This document shows, in pieces, positions 11,052-26,000 of a DNA stretch of 64,000 nucleotides. The notes below the pieces were generated by a model. The model saw only the letters and a list, made by a program, of their open reading frames with translations. It ran no database searches and was not told the DNA's origin. The DNA comes from Strongylocentrotus purpuratus. Lineage: Eukaryota; Echinodermata; Echinoidea; Camarodonta; Strongylocentrotidae. Position 1 is the stretch's first letter. Each line of letters starts with the position of its first letter. A program made the position numbers and the translations under genes. The DNA is taken from assembly GCF_000002235.5 (NCBI RefSeq), contig NW_022145599.1, positions 23,768,879 to 23,832,878 of the forward strand, read 5' to 3'.

Positions 11052-14000
11052 CTGTAAGGGGATATAACAAAGGAAAATGTACTGAACCAATCTATCACAT
11101 TAATGTCTTGCATGTCACTCAAGCCACCAAAATTTGGATTATTATACCGATCATTATCTTCAATCTTCTAGACACGACGCAGCCACCTTAAACTTGACAT
11201 CGATTTGATATTTTTATTGAGCCATGCCACTAAATATTCAACAAAGCAAAGAGTTACATACACTTTATAAATTTAATCAAATCTGAATTCGAGCAAAAAC
11301 ATCTTCAGTCATTCAGTTCGATGACATTCAATAATGAATTCATGACTTATGTTACTTGGCAATTTAAAAACAAAAAGAGTTGATAAGTAATCTGAAGATT
11401 ATCTGTTTTAAGCTAAGCTATAATGCATGTGTATTCATTACTTTCTCTCATTCTCTCTTTTCACTCCTTTCTCCTCTTTTTAATGAATCATTTCACTGAT
11501 TTTTGTTTTAGTTATTGTCATCGAGTCATATATGCAATGTTATTGATTATGTAATGTTATAAAGTAATTTCAAAGAAGAAATTTAAAAAAAAATCTTCTT
11601 TTCCATGATTTTTTTTTGTTTTGGCATGGTTCAATGATATCACTAGCCATCATTCAAGATTCTCTTGAACAAATGAGAGACAACATGCAGGGGGTGCGAA
11701 GACACTTGGCCAAATCTAAAATGTCATTTATCATCAACGACTGATTACTCATCGTCAACTCTCACATTTTCATAAAGAGTGAAAAAAATCTTAATAATCC
11801 TTGCCAGCTAGAGATCCCCTTTGAAGGTTCACGCGCCAAAAAGGCTCATATGTATTTGGCAAGCTGCCAGAATGTGGATGCTCGTCAAATCCCAGTTGCA
11901 GGATGAATTGTGTATTCCCTTACCTCTAGTCAACATAAGCATGATCAATGAACATTTTAAATGTTAAATTCAGTGTTTGCAGATTCTGCGTTTAATAACG
12001 ATGATCATAATGTTGAGTAGAATTAGCGTAATATTAAGGAAAATCATCGGAAGACAAACTGTCCAGTAATTGTTCTTATGGTTAACGTTCATAGAACAAT
12101 AAGACTCAATTGTCGATTGTGATCTTTTGGGAATACAAAAGACAAATCTTTAATACTCAAATATCAAACAACAAAAAGCAGAGCACACTTTAGTGAGTAC
12201 GTGGGACTACTCCAACATGTGGCGTTGGAATCCAGTGCTAAGTAGCAAAACTTACTTGTCATGTTCAAAATATAAGTAGTTCTTAGACTTAAAAGAGAAA
12301 TTCTTTTCGTGGGCCATTGATATTCTTCAAATGGGAAAGAGAGAGAAAGCTCACAAATTATCTTCATCTTTTGAGGCCTATCAAAACTAGACTGAGTGCC
12401 TCTAATGTGTTGAAAACATTATTTTTGTCATGAAAAGATGTGGGACAGTGGAAGACTTGTACTCGAGCGAGTCATTAGCGAATAAATAATAAATGACATA
12501 TGCCTAAAAGTAGAGACTTGGAATCCATCTTAGCCATGCAAAGGGGGTCTACACTGTAAAAGGAAGCTGCATTTCCACGATCGCAGTTACTCATAATCAC
12601 TTGTTTACGTTATGAGTGAGGCGATACAAAGTGATCCCTTTACGCCCTGCAACGGCTTCCGATCGCCTCATGTTTTGACTGGGAATTTTCATAGCACGTA
12701 ACGATGACGTGACTTGAGGAAAGAGGTTCTTCGTTCTAGTTCGTTGTAAGGATCTAGAAAAATCTCAGTTAGATTGTCATGTGTCCTCGCAAGTCATGTT
12801 CAATTTCCAGAGCTTATCTGTAATTGTGGAGCAAGCAACTCAGCGTTCATTTGACACACTCTAAACATTCCTGCTTTCTTTGAACTTGAGGCACAGGCAA
12901 ATAGCGATCAGTACTCATCTCAAGTGTATCAAAGCCAATGCATTATTAGTCTGAGGCCTAATACACTGTCTAAACATCACCAGCCACAAATTGTGTTGAC
13001 AAAAGTTGTTTGGAAAATGCCTTTAAAAGTAAATTTGTTGTCAACAAAAACGGAAGTGAAAGAATGAATGTCAAATTAATGGTGAAAAGTGGAAACGATT
13101 CGGCTAAAATGCAACAAATCAAATAAATACCACATACAGTACATGATTATCATCAGACGAACGCACTTTCCTAAGACCCCTAAGTCTCGATCATTTTGAA
13201 AATAACACGTGTGATTCCAAGAACACAAAAACAGTTTGGCTATACCGCCATTTTCTTGGGGGGGGGGGGTGGTGTCAATATCTAGGAAATTGTAAAGGGC
13301 ACACTTCTTTTGATGTTGGACTGACCTTTGACATTTACATCTAGCGTGATATCCAGGCGTTAACTCGGATTATTGGCTTAAAGTAAAGAGTCGTGTGTGG
13401 CAAATAAAGTCATTGTCAATAACAAAACACACGTGAACATTTGACCTGTACACTTGCAAATTGACGGATTCACAGGAAATGTCATGTCTTTTGGCTGTAT
13501 CAAAATGTTGATCATTTAGTGAATAGAAACAATTGTGTACTATGACTATGGAATGATTTGGATTCATTTTTTTTTATAGAAAATTGACAACATCTTGCTT
13601 ATATGACAAAGAACAAAAGGCTAAGGAAATAGATATTAGTACATGGGACTACACAAACATGATGAATCAGATTTTGGTGTCCAAATTTGTAATAAGGCTT
13701 TTCTGGTCCGTTTTGAAATATGAGAGTACTTCAAGAGCAATCCTTTTACTGTTTCTTTTTCTACCAAGTCGACTAACGAAGAATGAGAGCGCTAAAACAG
13801 CTTTGCAAGCTTTGAAAAAAAGAAAAGAAAACACACACATATATTTCGACTTTAAAGAAAAACGGATCTAAAGTATAGATAAACACAAATGATTAAGGAG
13901 AATATAGATTAGATTCAATAGGCCTTCAGGAGGCAGGACATATTCTAGAGACGGTGTATAAAAAACAAAATCAACTTTAAATTGATTCAGCCGCTCTAAA

Positions 14001-17000
14001 ACATATATTCATGACCTTCCGTTGAAGACATTACGAGCGATAACCATGAATTGAAAATATATGATTGTAAAGTGTCAGAGTACCAGTAACATTTATATGC
14101 TGTCACGAAGGACTCGGTGTTATCATATTACTTATTGTGGCACGCAGAATATTCAATCAAATTTTATTTGATTATTATTCAGATGGCTGGCCATACATAA
14201 TCAATGAGGGATCGCATGTGTATCATCTATTCCCAAACTGTTGGTGTTAGCTTCACGATAGTATCTATTTTGGAATGAAAAATGAAAGCGCGTGTTGGAT
14301 TACGCATAAATCATAAATGCTGAAAGAAATGTCCCTTGTAAAATAAAACTTTATGAGGGTTGAAGTAGGAGTTTTACCTTTTAATTTCTTAATTAAAAAA
14401 CCTTAAGATTTTCTCTTGTTTTCAAAAATAGATATTCTTTTCCTCGTTGTGATGGATTTTGTATCACTGCCGCAAAATGAAGGATGGTGGAAGGGGAAAA
14501 ATATGAGAACATAAATGTTGAGCCACTTTCAAAAATGGAACTTTGATGCAATAACTGGAACAAAACAATATCTCGCTACTACTGCTCATTTCATTTCTCG
14601 GAAATGAGACTAATCAGACCGTAATTATTGGTTTTCCCCCAATGAGTTCCCTGCGGATCATAAACGATTACCACTCATGCACTTAGTCCCCGCCCCCCCC
14701 CCCCCCCCCCCCACTAAGGGTACGCATATGCTCGTTCCCTCTTTAAGCACCCCCTATCTGAGGACATTTCCGAACTCCCTTTCGCGGGCTTTTTGCGGGC
14801 TTTTCCTGCCTTGGAGACCCCCTTAAATTCGGAAAAATGCTCAATGTACCCCCCTAAATTCGGAATAATTTCTCAGTAGTCCAAAGAGATGAAAGAGAAA
14901 AAGAAAAAACACCCCCTTTTTAAAGTAATCTCCGGGTGAAAAGTCAAATACACCCCTTTTTTAAATTCTCGGGCCGGACTTTGTCGCACGAAAAGTACCC
15001 CTTTACCGGACATTTTGGCAACATGCATGCGGTCATTCCGACCCCGGAATTGGGGGGGGGGGGCGGGACTTAGTCTATCACACCTTTTTAAAGTGGCTGC
15101 TGTACTCATTCAATTGTGTTCCATTTCCCACGGGGTTGTCCAAAGCAAGTCATAGACATGAAAATGAAACGAAAAGCAGGCAGCATACGTTCGATAACAA
15201 TGGCCTACGAGTATAATGATGGTTTGCATTTCTTGATAAAACGATGACCCAATTGACCTTATTATTCTGTCGCAATGCTTCTATTAAAGTCAAAGTCTTG
15301 GAAAAACAGGCTAAACTTGACTTTATTGCTTAACTGTATTTTGGAGCCTTATCATGTTACTTGCAGGGCCAAGGTCTCGTGCTTTCTTTCAGGGAAAGGG
15401 CTTGATTCAAAATACATTTTAACCACAATGTTTTTACGATGATCAATTTACCTCTTGATCACAGAACATCTGTCCATGCTTCTGTGAACCTCAACAACAT
15501 TTTTTTTCTCCCAGTATTTTGTTTTCACAACTCATAAACTATTATAACAAGAATGAATGTACAGTAGGCTTGCGGGTGTACCATGCGAGAGAGAGGGAGG
15601 ATTGAGGAGTCCTGAAAAGGACTCTTGGTAATCTTTCGTGAGGGTTTGTAGTCCAGAAAAGGACTGTTGGTATAGTCTTGAAAAAGACTGTTAGTTATCT
15701 TTCTTAGCTTGTTTTAAGGAGAACTATAGCGCTTGGAGAATGAATGGTTTAAAACGTTATTTCCGGTTCCGGTGGTTCGTGCATCTGTGAGGTATCTTCC
15801 TTTTATGAAATGAACTAGATTTGAAGATAATAAGCATGCTAGGTTTCATAACCATAATAATAATCCCTAACAAGAAAGCGCACTTGAGGAAAATGCATGA
15901 ACACGGGGCAATATTAACATCGAAATGTCTTTCAATCAATCACGTAAGCCATGGATGAAACAATCGTGCTTATTATAATGATAATGGCCGATTATTTTAC
16001 ATATGTTCAGAATTGAGTACATTATCGTTTGTTTATACTTTATAGCTATGGTCATATCCCAAATATATAGCTAGCTACCACTCACATATTTTGAAAATCA
16101 AATTTTTCAAACACTGTGCATTACATATTCACTACATGCAAAAAGAAATGGCGTTTTCGATTGACTCATCTCGGGTCTAGCTGCGATTTATTTGTCAATT
16201 AGGTTTAGGGCATACGACTCGCATTTATGCGTGGGTTGAACACAATATACATGTAGGAGCATGACTAATAGAGCTCCCGGTAAAGAAATATAAACTCCAC
16301 CCCTCTACGCTTTCTATCTTTTCATCATTCTGCTATGTGTGTCACATGGCATCACCATCTCTATCCATTTCATCAGATTGATATAATAGCAGAGTCACTC
16401 GCCGTGCACTTTAACCATAGATCTCTAGATCTCCCTCTTTAGACATGTTTAAAAGTCAGGTAGATATATGCAGCAAAAGATCTTCCCCTTTTATCTTGAA
16501 AAATAAAATGTAATTCTCTGTCACCCTCTCTCTCCCATCACTCATCAGCTCTATCTATGATTGTTTTCTCTTCGTTTCCCTCGTCATCTCCCCTCTATAC
16601 CCCTCTCTCCTTCTCCCCCTCTCTAAACATTGTTCTTCCCCTCTCTGTTTCTCTCTCACTCCCTTTCTCTAAACCTCCCCTCACTTTCTTCCTTTCTCAC
16701 ACCTTCCCTTCCATCTCCTCCCCTCTCTCTCCACTGCTTCTATGGGCGCTCATTCTCTCTCTCATTCTCTTCCACTCTCCCTCTCTCTCTCGCTCTCTCT
16801 CTCTCCATCCACTCTCATACCATGCCACATTTCATCATAAACTGAGCAATTCTCGAGGGTACGAGACATGAGAGAAGAAAGTCATTACCAGGCCTGCTGA
16901 TCGCACATCAAGTCTAAAAATAACCGCCATCTAGATAGGTTCAGACACTTTCACTCGACGGGTCGCTTATTAGTTCACATCCAGCATCCTACATACTCAC

Positions 17001-20000
17001 CTAGGAGGAGACAGTATACATAAAACCATGTCTAAACGATGTTGACACTGCACTCCTCGTCCCCATGAATATCAATGATTTTGGAAGCATTAAACCATTT
17101 TGGTAAGCGAAACATGAATTCATAATATAAACTTCCGCAATGTATTGTCCATCCCAGAATGCAAGATAGTTGCATTTAAATGATGGATGCTTTAGGCAAG
17201 TCAGTGAACAAACTATAAACGGCCATCACGCCAGCCCTATTCGTGGTTATTTCCCCTTTAGAACCTTGTACAGTGAAATCTCATAAAAACTCTCAATTTG
17301 CCGATGTATTTGAATTTTATGCTACAAATAAGACCAAACTACACCAAACTAAACCAAACCAGTCGTGTGGTTTATCCTCACATAACGTGACATTAAATTC
17401 GTAATGTGTATAGTTGTGTATATTAAATGGATAGGCCTTTATGTATTTTCAATTTCATGCTAAAAATAAAACAACACTAAACCAAACCATTCGTGTGATT
17501 GATATTGTCCCCACCAATCATAGAATGTTGTCATGTAAGTCCATCTCTTAAAATGCATTCTACATGCTTCAAGTACTGTCGTATTTGTTTAGTCTGTCCA
17601 TTTATTCCTCTGTGCACGGTGTCGTGTTTTTCCATATTCAATAAGTGCACTGCCGATACTCGATCAATCGCCCGATTTAATTTCTGTTCCGAGTCTGAAA
17701 ACATCGCACATTCTTACGTCATTACACCACGTGATCCATGTAAAACAATCCTATTTCCAATATGAACAGACGAGGTACGAATCTTTCCTGGCGCGCTTTG
17801 GTTTGAATAACTCGCGTGTGTACACTGTTATTTGACATTGGACGTCAATAATTGCAATTCATCAACGTCATTACATTTGTCAACAAGATAATTGTGTATG
17901 CTTTGGTTTCCATATGATTACTAATGCGATTTTTTAAATGCGACTTTAAACATAGTACCAATAAGCTGAGTTAAATGGGATGATGCCATTATTATTAAAG
18001 CAATGTTCAAAAGAAATAAGAATGTTTTAATTTGATGGAAGAACACATCTTACTGTGCATGCCTACATCTTTAAACGAAAAATAAAGAGTGAACAACCGC
18101 GGTTCAATATTAAAGCGTATCCCATCTATTCTTGATAATTTATGATCACCCTCACCATCGCCATCATCGTCATAACGAGGTTCGCAATAGAAAACATGAA
18201 AACAAAATAATTATGCTTTTAAAAAGCACAAGAAAGGTCTTCAGAAATTTGGCGAGTGTCACACTCCACACATGCCAGCCCCCCCCCCCCCCCACACCCC
18301 AGCAACGCGCTTTTCTTTACACGATGGTAATTGTAATTGATACATAACTTGGCTTCGATTCTTTAGGTGTTTACATAATGTCGCAATCAATCAAAATTGA
18401 TATACAACGCCATCACGTACCATACGGCAAACGAAGTGCTATTACACAGTGGGTGGGTAATACATTGGTGATTATGAATGCGAATTAATGTGTTTGATCT
18501 GCTGTGACCGAGCATTAATGAGAACATAAATAATGAGGTGACAGGGGTGGAGCATGAGGTAGGTTCAAAGGTGGAGCAGGAGCATGTTCAGATGCTAAAG
18601 CAGAAGAACATGAGTTTTGTTTACCAAGTTGCGTCATAATATTGAGTTCCAGTAATTAAAATACTCAATGCAAAAATTTCCCTACGAACATTATCAAGCT
18701 ATTTGTTTACGAAATAGCAATAAGACCGGATAGAATTTTAAAATGCCTGCTAGTCGTTGTAAAAGCACTCCATCTCTCAATGTCTTCAAATCCAAATTAA
18801 AAACATATTTGTTCAATTGAGAGATCCGATTTTGTAGAATTTAGTAAAAAGGAGCTCTGAACCAGCGCAGCTGAATACATTTGTATAAAAGCTGCGCTAT
18901 ATAAATTAATTATTATTATTATTATAGACAGAGAAATAAAGTCAGACGAGAACGAAGAAAATATTAGAGAGAAGGAGAAAAAAAGAAACATCAATGTGCC
19001 TAAACGCGTACCAGCAATTCAATTCAGATTTATTCAACACAATGTATTTACCTATCATGCCTATATTACAAACCAACGAAAAGAGACGGGACAAAATCAT
19101 GACTGTTAGTCGGAGTATGTCATAGGCGTTGTCACATTACATGTAAACATGAATACAGGGGAGGTGGGCGTGGGTTGGAGCACGTTACATGTAGCTCGGT
19201 AGAAATATAGAGACAGGTGCCCTCTTAGCATTGCGTCCGATGAACATAAAAATGAATTTAGATGAATACATGGGCGTGGTCATTTTGGCTTAGAGGGAAA
19301 GGGAATGTTAACAATGGAAGAAATGCCAGCTTTTTTTCTTTGGACCAACATGGATGCACCAAGAAATAATCTTTTAAAGCTCATCATCATTTCGATAAAA
19401 TAATACAAAACATGCCTAAGATATACATTGCAAAAAGTTAAGCAACCTTAAACACAAATCCCCTTTCTATCCCACTTTCACGATGACTTATTCTGAATCA
19501 CAGAGATCACTATAATATCCATGACGAATCGAACGATCTATACTGTCATGCCTGTTTGTTCAAACAATAATCCAGATAAATGAGATAATACAATAATGGG
19601 TTATCTATGTAGGGATAAAGTGAGTCAGCTCGTAGATTGGTCCAGCGATCAACGATGAGGGCGAACAGAATTTATCGAAGCATCTCATTATCTTTGCCTT
19701 GACATTATAAGCAACATCGTTGGAGTGAACTAGTCATCGAGCGGGGCTTTTTACTTAGGCTATTTCATTTTCGTTTTTATTTAAAGGGAATGTCGTTGAT
19801 TGATAGCATGTGAAGAGCAGAGTGTTAAAGAGTGATACTTATACTTCCTTCAATTTCATATTCAGTTAAAGGAACACCAAAGGTATACCAATCAGAAAAT
19901 GAAATTGTATGCGAGAAATATCTTTCCTACAACAGTATTGTATCATATCATATTCCGACTTCAAAACGAAATTATTGACAGCTTAATTGCATAAACCAGG

Positions 20001-23000
20001 GTCCATGCATAAACTGACTGAAACTATACAGCATGTCATTGTTGACGTTTTATTTCTCACGAAAATACACTAATTTATCATAGAGGTGACATCTGGAGAA
20101 ACTATATACCATGTAAGAACATGAAATCGAAAGGTACATTCTCGATAGTGTGAATTCCCATGCAGCTAGACCTCGCACGTGGCATTGGAGAATAATAGTA
20201 TACATGACATCTTTCGTTGAGGCTAATTCTCATATTCATATTCACCGCTGGATGAATATTTACCATGCCAACAAATAAATAATGTCAAACCATGAACTTT
20301 GTATAAAGGGGTAACATATCATAATACAAAAATATCAGTCAGATCATATATACAGAAGTAAATATTAATCTTGAAACAGAACAGGAAATGTATTTTTGTT
20401 GTTTCATCTTGTGCTATTCTTTATCAAGTTGTCATTGTTTCAACTTAATTGGTAACAGTGAACGCTATTATAGGTGGTTGACCACGTTTAGACATCAACA
20501 TTCAATGAGTATACCTTATAGTAGCCATACCCTACTAGAAGTTTCCGTATGCCTTTTCCCCCTTTTTTTCCTACAAAGATGAGTACCTAATAGATACGGC
20601 ATTCTAGCTTAAAACTCATGGATGATCAACTATGTAGGCCAATATTTGCTTAATTGAAAATTTACGACTTTTACCAGAGCATGACGAAATTTGCAATAAA
20701 GTGACCCCGTTATCAAATTTCCCAGGTGAATAATTACTGCACATTATCGTGGCAATAAAGAGAAAATGAAAATGAAAGTTGTCTATTACCAAACCTTGTA
20801 AGTCGCAATTCTTCACGTGGCCTAATTAATGACGCGATTTGATATTACACAACTATATTACATGAGGCTTATGCTCGTAAATATTTGTCAATTCGCGAGA
20901 AATCGCAAATATATCAGTCACGATAGGAAAGAGAGAAAACAAACGGAAGCTATGTAGTTTCAATATCACTTATTACCAGACACACTCCCCTCAATATCGA
21001 TTCCTGAATAATGAATAAATGACATTAAGCTATTTGTAAGAGATGGTCCCTTTCCTCTCTCACTCTCACGCTCTCTCTCTCCCACCTCCCACTGTGAAGA
21101 TAGGTGGTCTTTGTAGACAGGTTCCTTTAGTACATGTTTCAATAATAAACAATTTTCAAGGAAAACAAAAAACGTGGTCTCTGACTGTAGACAGTCATTT
21201 ACAACACAATGTTGTTAATTCAACTTTCATGAAAGTACATGCGCACAGAGGCTAAAAACAAGGTTTAATTGCATTGTCGATTTTTGTTAACATTATTGTC
21301 TGGATATATATTTTATTCATTTCTATTTCTCATAAAATGATCGCAAAACTCGAGCGGACAATAAACTAGAAGTTTCTAAACGATACTTTATGCATAACTT
21401 GATCTTCATTGGAATTCCTTCCAGACAGCATCTTTCCCCATTCTCCGCTTCGTTCAATGTTGATTTTAGGAAATCCCAGGCTGTATTAGGTCTATTGTGT
21501 CTCGCCCTTACCCCTCCAGGCTCTCATAAATCAGTGACTCACTTTTCTCATTCTTCTACAAATTTGATACAAATGCCCATTATCATAATAAAATCACGAT
21601 GAGGCCCCCATCCGACTACCATATTTATCCCGCCGAGTCTGGATGGAGCAGTGATTCACGCTGAGTCATGGTTGATGGTTTGTTTTACCTGACTGCTATA
21701 TAAGAAAGCATGTGTATGCTTTTAAGCAAGCAACCATGGGACAGACGGCTTTGAGTCCTTTCCGAGGGACTTAGTAATGAGGATAAATGCCTAACCAAGG
21801 GACGCTTACGAGACCACTGCTCCACCAATCATGTTCTGATTACATAATATTATATCATTGTCATGTTTGCACATTTCTATTGATGTAGCATAAAGCTATT
21901 TACTTGTCTTAGCTAAGCATACACAGAATTCTTAACGATCGGCAGACTTGTTCCTCCCCCCTTTTCCCCCTCCCCCTTTTATTCGCCTTAACCCTATTTT
22001 TTTCCTTCTTCTATTTTCAAGGGATATGGAGACCGAGCATTTTCCTCTATTGCTCCTCGCCTGTGGAATTCCCTCCCATCATCTATTCGCGAAATTGACA
22101 TCCTTGACCACTTCAAAGCTTCACTCAAAACTCACATCTTCCTTCAGACATTTAAATGCTAACTTTATTGGAGGGGCTCGCGCCTTTGTATGTTTTTTTT
22201 TAACAGATGAATGGCGCCATGCAAATGCTGTGAATCATCACCATCTTCTATTTTGCCAAATATGCTTTAATAGTAGCACTTGCTTTCTGCAAATAAATGC
22301 AATATAATGCCTACACAAATTTGATATTTTAGAAACTGATCATCCACGTATTTTACGCGAGGTTACTCCAGTTCACAGCAAAATATACAGAACCAAAATA
22401 TCCCTAAGATTATGACCATGATGAAAGATTTAGATCCGCTCTGCATAGAAATAAGGGGGAAATTATCATAATTATCCCTCAGCTCTAAGCGGATGTGATC
22501 ACGGAGTGATCCACTCTAATCACTCAGATACTTTGATATTCATCCGCCGATTTTAATTAGAGCGAGGGAAGTCTTGATAACCTTGTGCGATAAAATTTAA
22601 TTCCCTCCCGCGACACTGCAAGCTAGAGGATCACAGTGGCGTAGCCCCAATGGGCGGCTCACATCACGGGTGATGGACACTTATCCGCCCCTTTCTGATG
22701 GGAAGATGAGTTTCCGATGGGAGTTGGTCTATAAGTATCTTCCTGTGTTCTAAATAACATGATGCTAATTGTGTGCACTTCCTGCAACCCCCCCCCCCCG
22801 GAAGAAGGAAATAGGAGATAAATATCCAATAATGATAATCCCCTTTCGGGGGGGGGGGGCTTGGTTTCTGAGGATGAAGGAACGGTACCAGTGGAGGCAG
22901 GTTGACTAGACATCGTTGTACATGGATCATAATCATCATCATCATCATGTATCGCTTGACCAAGCCACAATGCAACGCGTAAATGTATACCATAAATTGC

Positions 23001-26000
23001 ACCGCAAAGATATATGAAAAGGTACTAAGATAAATCACTAAAGTGTTTGCACTGTGTATTGTGGCTGCCTTCTAACACGTATGAATAGCTCAAGACCTGA
23101 GGTCTATATACAGCTAATTGTCCACGAACAAACGATTATTGCATCCATTAATCATGCGAGTGAGGTCATTACTAATACATTCATGAAGGACTGTGTCATT
23201 AAAGACGTCGACTGCTTAGATTACCTGGTACTCAGTTCCACCTATTCAATCGTTTACTTTGAATTAATGCAAAGTCATGTTTATTTAATTTATAACCATT
23301 AACTTTGTATTGATGACTTGAGCACATAACGAAATTAAGAGTTTTATTGTGTGTGTTTGAGCATTGAACGAAAATCGATTGGCAATTTATTATGCATTGC
23401 AAGTTAATTTGATATGTGATTATTCTGTGCCTGAAAACGTGCTGGTGTTATCCTCTCTCCCTCCCACCATGGCACTTACAACTCAAAACCGCCACTTATG
23501 TGAAAATACAATGCTATGCTTACCTTAATTTTGAGGAGGGTAGGTTTTCTGCCTGGACGACCCTTCCTATACTCTTCAAGCAACCTGCAAAACAAATCAA
23601 CAAAGAAATTTGTGAAACAAGACACGTTTAAGGAAATACACACAGTGAATATTGGACATTTAATACACATAAAAGAACAAAAATATATAACTATTTTATG
23701 TTTTAAGATACGACAGTCTCACACTGGGAACTATTAATTTTGTCATCGCATCCGATTTGGCCACACGGTAGGTTATTTTCATTTCATATTTAATTTTGTA
23801 TAATCTGGTACCTACGAACGTTGAAATAATTCCATTTCGTAATCACTGATTGATTCGTCTACTGAAGAAAAAAGAAAAAAAAAAGCATTGTAATCCTCAT
23901 GATATGATGAATTATGTTATGTCTATTTTTCCAGATTAGATTGAGTGGCGAAAACACTCGCCTAATAATAAAAAAAGAGGAAATTACCTAAATTGCAAGT
24001 CGGCCAAATCAACAAACATGATTAACTATAGGTGCATTGCTTTATAAGAAGAAAAACATTTGCCAACATTTTAATTTCTATCAGGCATGTGAGGAAATGT
24101 AATCTGAGTAGCTACCCATAGAATGATGTAAACATGTAGATATGAAAGTTACTAAATTGTTTCGTTTTCCTTGTGATAATTATTGGCTACGCCTACGCTA
24201 CATTACAGGGAATAGCATATTTTCATTTGGTACATGGGAACAGAATTGTTTATGCTCGTGTTGGAATAATAACAGGGTTTGGATTTAATTATTCCTTCAT
24301 ATACGTGTTGTTTGTTTGATTTATTCCGCATGTCATTTACATGGGACAGTCAAACATGTCTATATCAACCGCCCAAGGGAAACACAAACAGTGGTCTTTG
24401 TAGACAGTTTCCTTTAGTACATGCTTCAATGAGAAATCGATCTTTGTAGACAGGGTTCTTTTAGACAGGTGGTCACTAAAGCAGGTTTAACTATATATCA
24501 TTCTTCAATATAGGTACATTTATATGGTCCTATCTTTTGCTCCATCTCTCTGCATAAAAAATAGAAAATATGAATATCTTTACCCCAAAAGATTATTTCA
24601 TAAACTCAAACAAATTTAAGTTTCTGTGTATATAGTTATAAGGCTCATGCCGTATTTTTGTTTGTTAAATCTTTGAGTAGACCTCTTTGCCAATAACCAA
24701 TTAATGTTTCATAGGGTCCATGATATAATAAACAGCTAAATAAATCAAATTAATTCCGACAATTGGATTAAAATCAATCCATTCATGTCTAATCAATAAT
24801 TCATGGTGTAAATAAAAATGTAGCTAAGTGGATCACAGTCAAATATGTTGTACAGAATCCATTTGACCTATATGGTGATGTGTACATACATGATGTTGAT
24901 AATGATATTTGATCAATTATTGTTTGTTGATGTAATGGTAAAACAGTTGTGTCCCAGATCAGTCAATGTCAATCCTCTTAATGGAGCATTAACCAATTTC
25001 CCGCGTAATACCAGATACACCGCCGTAGAAGTTAATGAACTCTGACTACAGGGTACCTCAAAAGATAATAAACAATCACAAAAAATGAGCCCCACTTCTC
25101 AATGAGTAAAGAAGATTGTGGATGAAGGTGAGTTTGTTGTTTGATAAATCACATGAAGAACAATTTAATACCTGCAATACTTGCAATGAAATTTATATCA
25201 TACTTCAAGGGTGCCTTAATAATCAGTATGCTACTGCTAAGTGTGTATGCATTTCACCTCTGACTTAGTCACCCTTTAGACCTATGATATTTTGTTTCGA
25301 GGGACACAGTTTAATAAAGGAACTGTGACAATGGCCGGTGAGTGAGAAGAATACAACATTCACACCAAACAATAATAATAACATCAATAATAATAATAAT
25401 TAGGTAAAACGATTAAAAAAAATATCACATACACTTCCTTTGGGGACACAGATTTGCATCATTATCGAATACTTCTAGATAAACTATGATACTATTTTGT
25501 TCAAATAAATCTATAAATATTTTTAAATGATTCAACAATCCTTACTTAGTTATGAGAAAGCAAAATTAACACAAGAAATAAAACATTGGCTGACCCCAAA
25601 CAGATAATTTAAGAAACTTTCGTTTCAAAATCAAATGGGATTTTTTTTCTTGAAACACCCTGTACCGCGGTTAGTTCGGTGCCCACAAAAACATACAGAA
25701 TATGGTTTGAAGGATTTGCTAAATCCATGCGCATTAAACTCGAAACTATGCCTGATATATCAACTTAGTGTATAATGCATATCCTCTGAAATCTCTTCGA
25801 TCACATGTTAAGGATTAATACGCCACGGAAAAGTCGTGTTTATTCCAGTACGTGATGTTAAAGATAGAGGCAAGAGGTCATTAACATCAACTGTAAAACG
25901 AACTTACATAAACTAAAATATAGTGTATTATATAAAACATTTAAACAAAATAACAGACTGCTTTTTAACGATAAAGCCCTTTTCATATTGAATAATCACT

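Larger units (their letters stand above)
11052..23523 (-). other. CBX intron 4 (12.5 kb)
   Basis: Phase-0 intron from gtaagc to ccttacag. It holds mirrored poly-C/poly-G tracts (14.7-15.1 kb and 22.8 kb), a three-hairpin array (15.61-15.69 kb), a CT-rich block (16.5-16.8 kb), two LINE 3' fragments (18.7 and 22.0 kb) and a small direct repeat at 17311-17365/17449-17498. The segments 11.1-14.6 and 19.0-21.9 kb show no recognisable content. Confidence 0.8.

Noticed and set aside
22659-23038. 100-124-codon minus-strand frames
   Set aside because: Driven by Pro/Gly from poly-C and poly-G tracts and by an ATC repeat; the two frames overlap and neither is protein-like.
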